From Saccopteryx bilineata (taxonomy: Eukaryota; Chordata; Mammalia; Chiroptera; Emballonuridae), in the NCBI RefSeq assembly GCF_036850765.1, contig NC_089496.1, positions 48,970,113 to 49,034,112 on the forward strand: a stretch of 64,000 bases of DNA. Direction: 5' to 3'. The number at the start of each line of letters is the position of its first letter. Positions within the stretch are counted from its first letter, which is position 1. Below the pieces are notes generated by a model that was not told where the DNA came from, did no database searches, and saw nothing but the letters and a program-made list of their open reading frames with translations. Both the position numbers and the translations under genes were made by a program. This document shows positions 43,711 through 56,354 of the stretch, piece by piece.

Positions 43711-45980
43711 TGCTTAGTTACATGGAGGAGGGAGTGGAGGAGGTAGTCAACTGTCTCCTTTCAGTGGAAAGTAAATGACATGGAGACCCCATGGGCCCCT
43801 TTTCCTCTCGTGGGTCGGAAAGAGTGGGGGCAATTGTTTCCCTGATGCTTCCAGGCTTCCTCCTAGGAAAATCTGTCATTTATCTATTTTTGTGAAATGT
43901 TACTGAGGGATGCTGGGTGGGGTTGTTGGGAGGGCTACAAAGTGTGTTAGAAATGGTTGCTCTCCCCAGGATGCTCCCAGTCTAGCTGGGGAGATACATG
44001 TACCCCAGCAGCTGCGATAGACACGCATTTGAACAGCCTAAGTTGTTAGATCTTGGGTCTAGTCCACTCAGCTGTATTAAACTTTATTGTAAATAGTGTG
44101 CTAACCCCTCATAAGTCAGTTATTTTCTACTCGTTTTTCACTTTAAACATATACTGGTTCAGTTCCATTTTGGCATATAATGGGGCTAAAAGAGTCTTTT
44201 GAGGACTGATTTGTGAAATAATCACAATTTATAGTATTGTCTCACTGGGGGAATTTCTTCTTGGGGTTTAAAAACCCTACAAATAAACACACTTTGGGAT
44301 GTTGTAATTAATTCAGGTTGGATACTCCCCACTTTTAGAATTTCATACTTCTAGGTTTAAGGCATTGCCACCGAGTCATCGAGTCCAACCCTCTGCTGGG
44401 TGTGGAAGCTCTTCTTTTAAAGCAGTCTCAGATCGCAGCCCCACACAGGCCTCCTCTCCCGAGCCCCTCCTCGACCACTGCTTGTGGCCGCCTGTCGGAG
44501 GTCTTATTCGGCCTCGAAGGCAAAGGTGTGCAGAACTATTGAGCGTCTTCCCAGACCACGGGAATTAAGACTGTTTGGGGAAATGCCTCACTGTGAGAAA
44601 GGAGGTTTTCTGGCGAATCAGAGTGGGTTTTCACCATCAACCTTTAGAAGTCTTAGCACCATTTTCTCTTTGTAATGGCCAGTTGTTCGTTCAGCCAAGT
44701 TCTGGGAATTCCACCAAAGGATTAAGGCGCAGGAAAGAGAGCACATAATGAAGATGGACAGAAGCGGTGTTTTCCACTGGCCTGCTGTGTTCCTGTTTTG
44801 AGTTTGGGCACTTGCCCCCTCACCGAGGGTGAAGCCCGGTTGGTTGAGCCTACAGAGCAGGGTGCAGCAACCAGGTCCCAGGGCCTGGGCGGGGCGGACC
44901 CTGCCTGTCTCGTTCTGTCTGTCAGGCACATTGCCTGGCATATGGTGGGCGCCTTCAGAGTTTACAGAGCAGATGGATGACTTAATACAGCCCCTGGCAT
45001 CTTTGGAGGAAATTTAAGATTAGCTCGTAGTGTTTTTGAAAGTTACACAGTATTGGTTCCTCTGGAGGCTTCAGCGGGGTTTTGATTACAAACGGGGTCA
45101 GCACCAGGACGAGGAACAAGAACAGACCACATCACCGACCCTCCCCGCTGGAAGGCAGAGGGCGTGGCCAGTGTGGCACGATCTTCTTGCCAGGCGATTC
45201 TGAAGGTTGGGTGTGTGTTCCATTCGTCTTCTGTCAAGCCCGAGAGCCAGGTCATGGGGGTCTTTTCACAGTGGAAACCATTCTCGCTCAATTAATTGGA
45301 TGAACACAAAGGCTGGCCCCATGCCCTGTGGTTATTGCTTTACGAGCACGAGGCCAGGTTGAACTGTAGGCTCCCGGGTTCTGGGCTCTGGGCGGGAATG
45401 CCATGGCGGCGCTGCTGGGGTTAAAGCACCCTGTAGCCACCTTTCTGGTTGACTTAACAGGGCAGAAGGCAGCGTCGCCGGAGAAGCCGTTCCCAGCCCG
45501 GGGAAGCGTGGACAAGGAATTCTGGGAACACACTCACAAAACTCCTGAAAGGGTTTTAATCTTTTCCCCTCTTTTAAAAAGAAACGACAAACAAAACATG
45601 CCAATCAGATGGCAGAGTCCCGAGTCTTTCATGTCACAAAGTGCCCATTTACTGCAGCTTTTAGTAGGCTAATAATGCCTTTAGCTCAAACTAGTTAACA
45701 AGCAGGCTTTGCAGTGTTACTTTTATTTTCTGCTCACCACCCCCCGCCCCCCAGCACTTAGCAAAATCCCATTATGCAATTGGGTATTATTAAATGTTAA
45801 AAAGTTAATTTGTTCTGCATTCCATTAAAATTGCACCGGTGTTTGTTTTTTTTTTCATGTGCACTGGTCCTCACATCTTGTTTAAAACCTATAATTTAAG
45901 CTCATGCTGCAGTCAATTCTTAAGTAACCCTTTGCCCCTTGCTGCTTTACTTCTGGATCACACACATTATTTCAGGAGGA
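43711..45980. other. Intronic stretch with only faint repeat traces
   Basis: A MIR-like end GGCACATTGCCTGGCATATG lies at about 44925. Elsewhere no named repeat or gene. Overlapping frames at 44618-45672 on both strands reflect GC-richer composition and have no domains. Confidence 0.45.
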
Positions 45981-45981
45981 C

Positions 45982-46007
45982 GGGGGGGGGGGGGACAGGC
46001 CCCCCCC
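45982..46007. repeat. G run facing a C run (hairpin-capable)
   Basis: Thirteen Gs, then ACAGG, then eight Cs. The two runs can pair, and the G run alone can form a quadruplex. Likely unstable in length. Confidence 0.9.
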
Positions 46008-46754
46008 TCTTCATTGTTCGTTAATGAAGATATCTGTGATTTAAAATGTTAACTGTGGATGTGGAGTTTTAGTGGAAATCGTCCATCAACGGTGAAACGA
46101 GATGTACCTTTTATGGAGGAAAACATCTGCAGAGTGTCGCCTGCTTGTTGAACGACCATGCTGTGGTTAAAGACTAGACGAGTGAGTGAGCCACTGTGGG
46201 AATGAGGAGCTTATTTCCGTTTTAAGTAGCAAAATGTTCGCTTTTTCTGTGTCACCATTTTCCAACGAAACGCACGGTCACCTTGTGTAAAGGAGCTTAG
46301 AGAGCACAAGGCAGCAATAAAATGGGAAGCCGGTCCTGACGGTGCGGTGACAGAGACACACTCTTCATGATTCGAATTCACGTTACGTTAGAGATTTCCT
46401 TTTGTTTGTTTTTGATCTTTGGCAAACTTGTGGATAAATGATAAATAATATTAAGGATCAAAGTTTTTGAGACCCTGCCAAATAGTTTCATAGCAGTTTG
46501 TTTGTTATTTGGCCGCCTTTTATTTGATAACTGGCATCTATCATTAAACACGACCAGGGGCAGAGAGAATATACTGACACTTGTAGCAGAGAGCGTAATG
46601 GATTTAGGAGTTGAAGGGAGTCTTAGAAACTTGGTTTCGTTCCCTTACTTTACAGGAGAAGGCAGAGAAGCCCCCGAGGTTCACGGACCTGCCCAGAGCC
46701 CCCCGACGGTGAGGAGCCGTGCTGGGGACCAGACCTGGCCGCCCTACGGCAGGT
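46008..46754. other. Intronic stretch without recognised features
   Basis: AT-rich up to about 46600, then a possible second MIR-like piece (TTACTTTACAGGAGAAGGCA, about 46645-46690). No gene seen. Confidence 0.45.
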
Positions 46755-46985
46755 TGCTGGATTTGAAAGAGATTTTGAGGGTCAGACAGATGTGGGTTTC
46801 AGCGCCAACTTCTCTGTTAACAGGGGCACGTGATCGAAGCTTTCTAAGCCTCTGTTTCCTCTTCTGTGAAATGGGGATGATTTTCTGTTTACGGGCATCG
46901 AGTGATTGCACGAGAGAAGGGGTTGGAAGGGCTGGTGCAGGGCTTGGCTCTTCTGAGTGCTTCGTTGCTGTGGACTCCTTTCCCT
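46755..46985 (+). repeat. MIR SINE
   Basis: GGGTCAGACAGATGTGGGTT, TTTCTAAGCCTCTGTTTCCT, TTCTGTGAAATGGGGATGAT and GGTGCAGGGCTTGGCTC follow MIR order. The 212-codon reverse frame at 46744-47382 runs antisense through this MIR and the GC-rich stretch beyond it. Confidence 0.8.
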
Positions 46986-48489
46986 CTTCAGGCCCAGTGT
47001 TCTGTTTTCTCACACAATACACAGTTGTCCTGTAGCAGGTCATCTGTGGAAACCAGGACCCCGGGCATCTTGGCCAGGAGTCCTGGGCTTGCTGCCGGCC
47101 CAGCGCCAGGCGCGTGGGGGCAGTCGTGTGCGGCTGGACTTCCGATGGTGCTGTTGCAAGGTTCTGGCAGGCATCCACGCGGAGGCCTTCGCCCTTCTGT
47201 CCCCTGGCCGTGGCCCCCATGTGACAGTGCGGCAGGGAGCCCCACTGAGAGGGACATGGTGCTGAGGAGGCCACCGCCTTTTTTTTTTTTTTTTGGCCAA
47301 AGAAATATGTTTGACGTAAACTTTCCCTGTGAACCCTCTTCAAGAGATTAATGCAGATTATGAAGTTAAGAGATGGGGCCATTCCAGACTTTTCTTTCCA
47401 GGCACAGAGTCCAACACATGATTTTAGCAGGTATTAGTAAAAATCGGGGGGTGTTTTGTGGATGCCGGGACTCGTGCCAACACCGGTGTGTGCAGCTCCC
47501 AGGACGGGGCTGAGGTGGAAGCGGTCCTCGCTGCCCCCGGGAGAGCATTGGGACACGCGGCCACAGTGCTGTCCCTTTGTGTCTGTGTCACCAAGGCCCC
47601 TCTCAACACCGCGTCCTGCAGTGCAAGCTGCACAAACGGATTTACTTTCCACCGAGAGAGCTTCATGCTAAGTGTTGATGGAGCAGGTGTGTTTTGGGGG
47701 CGGGGGTGGGGTAAGGGGTCAAGGTTAAAACCGGAGGCACTGGTCCTTAGACAAAGCAGGCGTTAGTCCTTTTACCATTTCCCGACACACCGGAAAACTG
47801 CCCTCATTTGGTAAGGGTTCTTATTTTCATTTTTTAAGGTAACTAATGATCCTACAAAATGCGAGTCCAGTTTGGGTGCAGCCGGGGAATTTATACGATT
47901 AAAGATAGATCTCTGAATTTGTTTAGAAGAGACGAGAAGAACTTCTGTCTCTTAGGAGGTACTAAATACACATTTAAAAATATGACCTCCAACTACCGTA
48001 ATCAACCATTGCATGCATTCCTATTTATTACCACGTGGGCACAGTGATCCCTGGCCTGTTTGTCTGTGAACAGTATCTCTTTCAGTAGATAAAGAACATA
48101 CTCACGTATCCACAGGAAAGTGTAAACCTCCATGAGAACATTGTAACCAGATGGAGCAGAGAGACCTAAGTCTCTTTATTGATCATTTTGTGCAGAACAC
48201 CAGAGAATGTTCCAGCAGAGTGCAGCAAAAGCCAGTTGTTGCAAAATAGACTCTTGTCTTTCCTGAGTCAGTCTAGAATGTGGAGACACAGAGGAATTTC
48301 AGATTCAAAAAACGATGAAAACAAGCAATAGGGGGCCTGGAACCAGGCTTCCGGGTCCTATGGGGGGGGGGGGGGGGGGCGGCTGCCGCCAGAAACACTT
48401 TCTCTAGTTACTCAGCAATACTGACCTTTCTTGAAAAAGGGACAGGTGGTAGCCCAGAATGACACTGACAGGTTAGCGTGGCATATTTT
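46986..48489. other. Intronic stretch, GC-rich then AT-rich, no gene recognised
   Basis: 47000-47760 is GC-rich with many overlapping frames in both directions but no domain or splice pattern I recognise. A T run lies at 47279-47294 and an 18-base G run at 48362-48379. Confidence 0.5.
48362..48379. repeat. Poly-G run (18 bases)
   Basis: An uninterrupted G tract followed by CGGCTGCCGCC. Likely length-variable. Confidence 0.95.
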
Positions 48490-48730
48490 TTACTTTATTT
48501 CCATTGAAATAAAACTTTTTTAAAAAAAAGCCGTAAGTACTACGTATCAGAAAGTATAGGTAAGTCAAGAGGAGGAAATAAAAATTAAAATTACCCTAAT
48601 CCCCACCATCCAGAAAGAAGTCGTATTTTAAATTTAGCATCTCTCCTTCCAGATTTGTGAATGTGTTGTATTGTGTGGAAGTATAAATAAAAAATAGAAA
48701 CATTCTTAAAGGAGGTCATAAGGTCTGTAT
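48490..48730. repeat. Old L1M-like remnant
   Basis: GAAATAAAAATTAAAATTAC, CCTAATCCCCACCATCCAGA and TTAAATTTAGCATCTCTCCT resemble the degraded L1M 3' UTR. Confidence 0.45.
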
Positions 48731-50170
48731 TCTTTGGAAAGTTCTTTTTTCTATGTACAAAGAAAAAATAACATGAACGTGTTTTATGTCATTATATGTA
48801 GTTGAAGCTACTCTAGCTTTTCATAAATACAGTTCCTTTAGGGGCTCGTAGCCCCAGTAATGTTTGTATGCCGAGTTTCTGCCTTTCGGAAAAAAACGGG
48901 GCACACTGCTTGGCAGTAACACGTAAGTCATTCATCTCACTCTGTGAATAAATATTATTCCGATGCAGACCACTGTGTATTTGATGTGTACCACAAGGAA
49001 TAAATATTTACTATTGCAGATTAGCTGATTTTTCTTTCTTTTGGTGATTTACTTTAAGAAGCGTCTCTTTCTAACTTGTAGCCCACTTTTGGAGAGAGTG
49101 GTATTTTTTTTTTTTTTTTTACTAGAATGTGATCACACACAATGATGAAAACTTTCACTTGGTTATTTTAAAAGTATTTGCTTAAGTAGGAAAATAGATA
49201 CCCAACTCTTCTTGTTTTCGGTCCACCGAAATTCTATTACTTCTGAGTGTCTGACTTAAATTTCTACTTTGAAAGAAATAAGAATTCCCTATGCTTACAA
49301 TATGATAATTTAAGAAAAGAAGCATGAAAGGTTATATTCGGCATCCCACAGAGAAAATAGGAGCTGATTACCAGAGAAAAGAGCTATCAAGTTTTATTTT
49401 TAAAATGTTATTAATAAATATAACTATTCACTTTGTATACGAGCACATCCATGGGAATTAAGTCTGGCGTATGGATATTCCTGAAGGAATCCTGACTGGG
49501 AAAGAACTTAGGGTGATCAACTCAAGGACCCTTCCGTCAGAAGCGAGGGCCCCGTGCCCAGAAGGGGAGGGCGGTCGTCTGGATTTGGGCCTGAAATCCA
49601 GACCATGTTGATTCAGGAGCAAAGAGATTAGAAGGCAGGAAACCACAGCGAGGTTAGAGCGACGAGGGATGCTACCTGCCGAGGGGTTGAGGACGTGGCA
49701 GGCCTGGCTGTAGGGTAAGTCCAGCTGCAGAGTGACAGGCGTGGACCAGGGTCCACAGCCAAGACATCTGCCACTGGGGCTGGAGCAGCCCTGGGCCTGC
49801 CGGGACGGGACCCAGTCGGGGAGGCACGCAGTGTCAGGGCCCACGGTGGGCATGCCCTGCTTCTGGTGGCTCGCAGGAGCTAAGGGGATCTTTTATACGG
49901 TGTGTAAAGGATGTACAAACGCAGAAAAACAAGAGAAGCACAAAAATATCTCACATAGTTTAAGCAACACGGTTCAAAGTCAGTACATTTCAAAAATTGA
50001 AGGTGTCCCAGGAAATAAATTAAAGGGCTGGCTCTATTCACTTTACAAGAATGAGGACATTTAGAAACCAACTTTAGTTTCTGGTCTTACTTCAAAGATG
50101 AAACTTGAAGTATTACTCTTTCAAGACAATGTAAGCCTCCCTTTAGAAAGCTTGTAATTGGGGTAAGCAG
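48731..50170. other. Intronic stretch without recognised features
   Basis: AT-rich up to 49440, then GC-richer to about 49870. The reverse frame at 49458-49853 has no recognised domain. Confidence 0.5.
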
Positions 50171-50184
50171 CCACCAGGGGGCAG
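50171..50184 (+). promoter_or_regulatory. CTCF-like motif outside any SINE
   Basis: CAGCCACCAGGGGGCAGCC fits the CTCF core consensus CCASYAGRKGGCR well. Unlike the SINE-A copies, no SINE sequence surrounds it. Sequence match only; binding is not shown. Confidence 0.5.
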
Positions 50185-50799
50185 CCATGACATGGTTAAA
50201 AATACACCTGGGACCAAAGTATTTTCTTTGGTGGAACATTAAAAGTACTTTTATTCCTTTTTTGAAATAAAGCAAGTAAAGCTAAGTAAGTTCAGTAAAA
50301 TTGACAAAATTTCTTGATTTGGTTTAACAGATGCATTCTTTAACTTTTCAGCTACTAAGTGGCATTTTTGTTTGTTTGTTTCGTTTCGGTTTTGGTTTTT
50401 GCTTCAGCCTCCAGCAGCACAGCCTTGGTCTGACTTGACCTACTCATCACCTTTGTTTTTCTCATCACCTTGTAGCTGGAGAAACACACACATATGCCGT
50501 GCACATGTATGCTTTTTTACTTTTAAATCAGATTTATTTTATGATTCTGTGCTTCAAGAACACGTGGGCACAGAAAGGTACTCGGTGGAGGGGCGGAAGA
50601 ACACTCAAACGGAGCGAGTGCCTCATTGTTTCGAAAGAACGGAGAGAAAACTGCTCCTTGCTCTCACAACAGAGAGCCGCCCTTTTCCAAGGCACGGTTT
50701 TCTGCTGCGGCTCGGCGCTGTTGGAACGTACCAGCAAACACGACCTTCATCTGCGAGCAGTTCTGAACCTTTCCTGGGGTTGTTGCATCTAGAAGGGAG

Positions 50800-50915
50800 C
50801 ATTTAAGAATACGGACTCCCGAGCCCCACTCTAGATCCACTGAACATCAAGGGTGAAGGCATTTTTTTTCTTTTAAAGTTTCCCTGGTGATTCTGATGCA
50901 AAGTCCAGGAAACTG
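50800..50915 (+). mobile_element. MER20/MER5-like hAT remnant
   Basis: AAGAATACGGACTCCCGAGC, CCCACTCTAGATCCACTGAA and CCCTGGTGATTCTGATGCAA resemble the internal text of ancient hAT-Charlie MITEs. The ends are missing. Confidence 0.65.
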
Positions 50916-52429
50916 CCTGGCAACTTTCTCTCTCCTGTAACTTGGGAGGACTATGCTAGTGAGACGGCTCCTCGGGACTGACTTTTAAAAGAGTTTGTAT
51001 TATTGGAAACAGGTATTTAAAAGTATCTACAACTAGTACATGTAATAATGTTTTGAGCAGAGGTTTGAACACAATTTTGTAGAAAATTTCAGTGTGCAGA
51101 CCACATTTTAAGGAAGTTTCTTATTTGGGGGTTTCTTTCTTCACAGTGATGGCTAAGATTTGTTTTTTTTAAGTTTTGGAATGGAAATGTACTTTCTTGC
51201 TTTGCTGCTATTCAAGAAAGATCTAGAATGCCAGAGTAGTTGAAGTGTTTTTATTTTTACTTATTTACTTTTTTTTTATAGCTTGACTTAGAGATTTGGT
51301 CACTGTAAGAGTAATAGATGTGAAGGTGGATATTCATCATTATGTTATAGAAAAAAAAAGTCACATGACTTATTTGGTATAAAGTTAATATTTTATAAGT
51401 GTTCATTAATTTCTCTAAACTACGAAATACGGGGTGGGGGGGATTGCATTCTACTTACAGACAAGAAGCTGAGCGATGGGGGTGGGGCGCAAACATGTAC
51501 TAGGGACAGCCTAACCTGCTAGCATAGGCTCACGGAAGAACACGAGATGACGTTGACTTCCGTGTCATTTTCTCGCCCACCCCTCTGGTACAACTGGAGA
51601 AGTGTGTGTCCCTTCCCTACCCCGGGCCGAAAATTAGAGACTGCTTATTGCTCCAGCCGTCCAGGCTTTCCTCCTGGACGTCTCTGTGTCCAGTGGTTGG
51701 TCATTAGTTGAATCCAAAGCATGATGATAACACAAACAGCACACTCTCGGGAACAGGGTGGCGAAGAGATGGCCGTCTTGTAGACATGACTGTCAGCCTG
51801 CCTGCCTGCCAGGTCTTTTTCCCCCCGGGGAGCGGGAGGAGAAGCTGGAAGAAGCAGGGAATTAAGAAACCTCTTCTGGGAACGTACTCGGGCTAACTTG
51901 ACATTGCCCTTGCTTTGAATTACCAGGGGGACCTCAGATTTTATTTTTGATGTCGACCTTCAGATAATTAAACCAAGGTCTCTGGGCACTTGCTCATGAG
52001 ATCCAGCTTGACCTTCCGGTGGCAACCCTGTTCAGGGAGGAAAAAAAAAAACACCCAAAAAACAAAGCTAAACTAAAGAAGAAGAAAACACAAACACAGA
52101 GACTTTGAATTAGTTCTTCCAAACAAACGGGGAACTAAATTTTTACGTGAAGAGAAAACAAAAAGGAGGACCGGCTCCGAGTAACATTTATCAAATCTTA
52201 GATGAAAATAAACCTCGGGGCGCACGAGGTCCAGTTTGTGGAGTAAAATATTGGCACGAGGAGAATGGAAACATCGCATGTAGGAAAATGTACGGTAGTA
52301 GAATTAGAGAAGGAAAAATCACTAGTCATGACCCAATGTTACTGCAGTCACACCAGCCCGCTCGGAGCAGGGATCCAGCGTGCGACAACAAAGAGGGGTC
52401 TGTACACGCACCGTGATAAAAGTGGCCAA
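50916..52429. other. Intronic stretch without recognised features
   Basis: AT-rich, with a GC-richer part at 51540-51900. No repeat or gene recognised. Confidence 0.5.
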
Positions 52430-52545
52430 CGCGTATAATAGCGGCTATGTTCGGAGCACTGGCTGTGTGTGCCTGCCGGTGCCGAGCTCTTCACCTCCAT
52501 TATCACAGTTATTCTTCAGCGTTCCCTGGCACAGGGGGGTCCTGC
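52430..52545 (-). repeat. MIR-like remnant, antisense
   Basis: GCCGGTGCCGAGCTCTTCAC and CTCCATTATCACAGTTATTC parallel the reversed MIR 'gcactttacatgtattatctcattta' region. Weak. Confidence 0.4.
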
Positions 52546-53614
52546 AGTACTTTTTTTTTTGCTTTCCATAACTGAATACTTTAAAAAAAAAAGGCATTTC
52601 TTTATGTAAACAGTTCCCTGTGGATTTGGGGTTTTAGGAAACAAACGGGAAAATATGAGCTAAGCATGTACGAGAGAGAAGGATGAGACCAGGGACATGA
52701 AATACACCCTCCCCAGACTTTCCCAGTCTGTGATCCAAGGAGCATTCTCCTGGGAGATCGTAAGAGGTGTTTTGTGAAACATGAGTTTTAAAACACTGTG
52801 TTCAGTATCCTCCTTGAGTTGGAGATCCACTGAGCCACGCTGGGTTATTAAAGGCTCTGAGAAGTTCTTCTCTAAAGAAGCTTTTAAGAACCAAAGAAGC
52901 ACAGAACACTGTGTGTGTGTGCAGAGGGGGGCACATTCCACGAGTGCATGGTTGGTGTTGGGAGACAGTTCGGCACGGTGTCACGTGTTTCTGCGTATTC
53001 TTGCGAGCAGAGGTGTTCCTGCCTTTGGTCTGCGCTCTCCTCTCATGGATATTTTTTTTTTACAGGTAATGGCCTTGGATGATAGGGGTAATAGCTCCCT
53101 CCGGAGCCAAGGGTAGGTTGTTTGTTGTCCAGTACAGTAAAGGTAATTGTTCCTTCCTTACTGACTGCTAAAAAAATTGAGGTTCCCCAAGCTCTGGGTT
53201 CTTCCCCTGTAACCCAGCCCATTGCCTATGTAGATACCATTGCCACTTGGTGCATTTCACATCACCTGTGGGAATCCAGGCCCGGGGAGGCCGAATACAC
53301 GCTGGCATTCTGGCTCCTCTCTTGCTGTCAGTAATAAATTCCTTTGCCTCTGACCCAAGAGTCTTGAATCTTCTGCAAGCATCTGTGAAACTATGGCAGA
53401 ATAATGTGTTAGTTTGCAACAGGGTAAAATCCTAGACCTGTGACAATTCTTGACAGTTGGGAAATTCTACAGTGTATCCTTAGAGATAAATGGGGCGTGT
53501 CTTCAGGTTAGATGTATCTTCCTCTGGCTGAGTGGACTAGGGTGGGAGGGCCGTTAGCAGAGTGGTGGCGGGCCATTAGCACTGCAGCTAGCTGTGGTGG
53601 ATTTAGGGACTGGA
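52546..53614. other. Intronic stretch without recognised features
   Basis: Contains a splice-like T tract and CAG|GTAATGG at about 53048-53072, discussed among the rejected items. No accepted gene or repeat. Confidence 0.5.
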
Positions 53615-53780
53615 AGGGATGCACGTTTATTGAGTGTGTATTGTGTACCTGGCACCATGCTAGGCACACTTCATGGGTTTTCTAATGTAACTTTTCATCT
53701 CACTCAGTATTTTGGTATTGTTATTTTCAATTTATATGTGAAGAAACTTGGGACTTTGTGAGACAGTTGTTAAAATAGTC
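53615..53780 (-). repeat. MIR-like SINE, antisense (first of two)
   Basis: GTTTATTGAGTGTGTATTGT, ACCTGGCACCATGCTAGGCA and TATATGTGAAGAAACTTGGG are MIR tail to core in reverse. Confidence 0.7.
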
Positions 53781-53799
53781 ACATTATCATGATTTATTA

Positions 53800-54000
53800 T
53801 AGTATTCATATTATAGATTGCTTACTAAACACCAGCTACTATGCTAAGTGTAGGATATTTTCTTATTTAATTCTCATAATGACCCTGATGTAGTTACGAT
53901 TATTATCCTATCTATGCAGGAGGAAACTGAGGATGAGGGAGGAAGAGACCTCTCCCAGGTCACATAATTAGCAGAGCTGTGGTTTGGAGGTAGGGGTGTA
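53800..54000 (-). repeat. MIR SINE, antisense (second of two)
   Basis: CACCAGCTACTATGCTAAGT, TTCTCATAATGACCCTGATG, GAGGAAACTGAGGATGAGGG and CAGGTCACATAATTAGCAGA are the reverse MIR core, well preserved. It is in tandem with the previous copy. Confidence 0.85.
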
Positions 54001-54966
54001 TGTGTGGCTTTGGTATCAGGTCTCTTCTCCAAACCACCCCATCAACCCCCCCCCCCCTAAACAACAACAACCCTTGAGGCTTTATAAAGATAATGGTGCT
54101 ATTTGGTATGCACTTAGAGTGACTATGTAGTGATGGTCCAAACTGGACATTTTGGAGAGGAAAGAGGGCGATATTAACAATTGCACCGAGACAGCAGGTA
54201 CAACCCCAGACTGCCATGGAAAAGCAGGGTGTGCAGACACTCCCATGCACAGATTAGACACAATACTGGACTCGATTGCAGGCATATGCGCATTACTGAT
54301 TTTTGACACCTGTGGTTCTAGGGTATTATCTCCTACTGAGTCCACATGAACTCAGCTATTTTTAAAACATGTTATTGTGCTTTAAAAGTGTTTTCATGCC
54401 GAGGGAGACCCACCCTGACAGTTCCAGGGCAGATAAAATGGGCCACCACCCGTCCTCTCCTCACACCTCATCCTCTTCGCGCACCTCAGTCTTTTATGGG
54501 GTTCTAGAATTTCTTGCAGCCCAAAGTAAAGGGAGTAGTTCAGACACTTTTTAAAAAAAGCAAAACAGGAGAGAATTAGCTTCTCTATTCCTCCACCCCC
54601 TCAAATGGGGGAGCATGATTGACTTGGCTTTATAGGGTCCGCATTCCTCATGCAAACGAAACCCAGCTGAGGATGGAAAATTGCAACACTATCTTGTCTT
54701 CCAGTGTCAACTGAGGAAGGATGAACTACTTAAACCTCTGCTTTCCTTGATACCATTTTCAGTGGGAGTGAATACCAAAAAAGAAAAACACTCAAGGTAC
54801 AGATCTATGGTAACTGCGGTCGTTTTCTTGTGGTTGGTACACAGTTGTTTAATTAGTCTCTACAGGGTCTTATCGTGGTTTTCAATAGATTTTTCTCTGT
54901 TGCATTACTTGCTGGATTTTTTTTATATCATTGTTAGCTTTGTAAGTACATTTTGTGCAGTTTTTC
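54001..54966. other. Intronic stretch without recognised features
   Basis: Neutral composition with a C run at about 54048-54057 followed by CAACAACAAC. No gene or repeat recognised. Confidence 0.5.
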
Positions 54967-54976
54967 TATACTGAAT

Positions 54977-55285
54977 TTATTTTATTTTATTTTTTTACAG
55001 AGACAGAGAGAGAGAGGGATAGACAGGGACAGACAGACAGGAACAGAGAGATGAGAAGCATCAATCATTAGTTTTTCGTTGCACATTGCGACACCTTAGT
55101 TGTTCATTGATTGCTTTCTCATTTGTGCCTTGACCGTGAGCCTTTAGCAGACCAAGAAACCCCTTGCTCGAGCTTTGCTCAAACCACTTGAGCCCGCGCT
55201 CAAGCTGGCAACCTCGGGGTCTTGAACCTGGGTCCTTCCGCATCCCAGTCCGACGCTCTATCCACTGCGCCACCGCCTGGTCAGG
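54977..55285 (-). mobile_element. SINE-B, antisense
   Basis: Starts in TTTTATTTTACAGAGACAG-type text, then GAAGCATCAATCATTAG and GAACCTGGGTCCTTCCGCAT, and ends CACCGCCTGGTCAGG. A short deletion in the middle part relative to the other copies. CTATACT occurs just outside both ends (about 54966 and 55286). Confidence 0.92.
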
Positions 55286-55804
55286 CTATACTAAAATATT
55301 TTTAAAGAGTATATTTTTGAAATGATCCCACCATCAAATAATGCTTCTTTTGGAGCATTTAAGACTAGGAGACATGCTGGAAATAACCTATTCACTTTGG
55401 TTAGCCCTGCATTTCTCATATTTAGACGCTCAGTTTTTTTCCTTAGATGTTTTTCATTCCTTTTTTTTTTTTCCTTCTCTGCAGAGCATTTATTAGCTTT
55501 CTGTAGAACTACAAGCAGACTCTGCAAATACATCAGCATCTGTGTAGGTCTCCATTTCTAAAAAATGCCACACTTATTTTTTGTATCTCCTTATCTCTTT
55601 TAATTTTGTGTTGCCCTCATGTCTCCACTTTATATTTTAGAAGTAGTGTGACTTGGGACTTAAAGGAACTCAACCAGAACTATTATTATTTATTGACTAT
55701 CCTCTGCTTTATTATCTCTGACTCTGTTGTTCTCCTTTTTCTTGCCTGCTGTGGTTTGCTTTGCTCTTTTTTTCATACATTTTTACTTGAATGTTTGCAT
55801 AATT

Positions 55805-56199
55805 TTTTTTTTTTTTTTCATTTTTCTGAAGCTGGAAACAGGGAGAGACAGTCAGACAGACTCCCGCATGCGCCCGACCGGGATCCACCCGGCACGCCCA
55901 CCAGGGGCGACGCTCTGCCCACCAGGGGGCGATGCTCTGCCCATCCTGGGCGTCGCCATGTTGTGACCAGAGCCACTCTAGCGCCTGAGGCAGAGGCCAC
56001 AGAGCCATCCCCAGCGCCCGGGCCATCTTTGCTCCAATGGAGCCTCGGCTGCGGGAGGGGAGGAGAGAGACAGAGAGGAAAGCGCGGCGGAGGGGTGGAG
56101 AAGCAAATGGGCGCTTCTCCTGTGTGCCCTGGCCGGAATCGAACCCGGGTCCTCCGCACGCTAGGCCGACGCTCTACCGCTGAGCCAACCGGCCAGGGC
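55805..56199 (-). mobile_element. SINE-A, antisense, duplicated motif type
   Basis: Complete from TTTTTCTGAAGCTGGAAACA to GGCCAGGGC. CTCF-like units: CCACCAGGGGCG at 55898-55909 (one G short) and CCACCAGGGGGCG at 55919-55931. TGCATAA flanks it at about 55796 and 56200. One base lost in the B box region (GGCCGGAATCGAACC). The 252-codon forward frame here is read-through of the SINE. Confidence 0.95.
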
Positions 56200-56354
56200 T
56201 GCATAACTTATTTTTATTCTTCCAGAATGCTGCAAGCACAGAAGGCTATGAATTTGTCTTTGAGTATAGCTTTGCCTACGTACATACTTAAGTGTTATGA
56301 TGATGCAGGATGGCTTGATGAAAATAGCATAGGCTTAGGGGGCAGCCGTGGGAC

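Noticed and set aside
45043..45672. Cluster of overlapping frames in both directions
   Set aside because: They follow GC content, with no shared splice sites or recognisable product.
46744..47382. 212-codon reverse open frame, one of the longest in the window
   Set aside because: It runs antisense through a MIR and GC-rich sequence, has low-complexity Lys-rich and Pro/Ser-rich text, overlaps several other frames, and shows no domain or splice structure.
53048..53116. T tract, CAG|GTAATGGCCTTGGATGA, superficially like the start of the next BBS9 exon (V-M-A-L-x-D)
   Set aside because: After the first few residues the frame (R-G-N-S-S-L-R-S-Q-G then stop) does not match BBS9, and no fitting donor follows.
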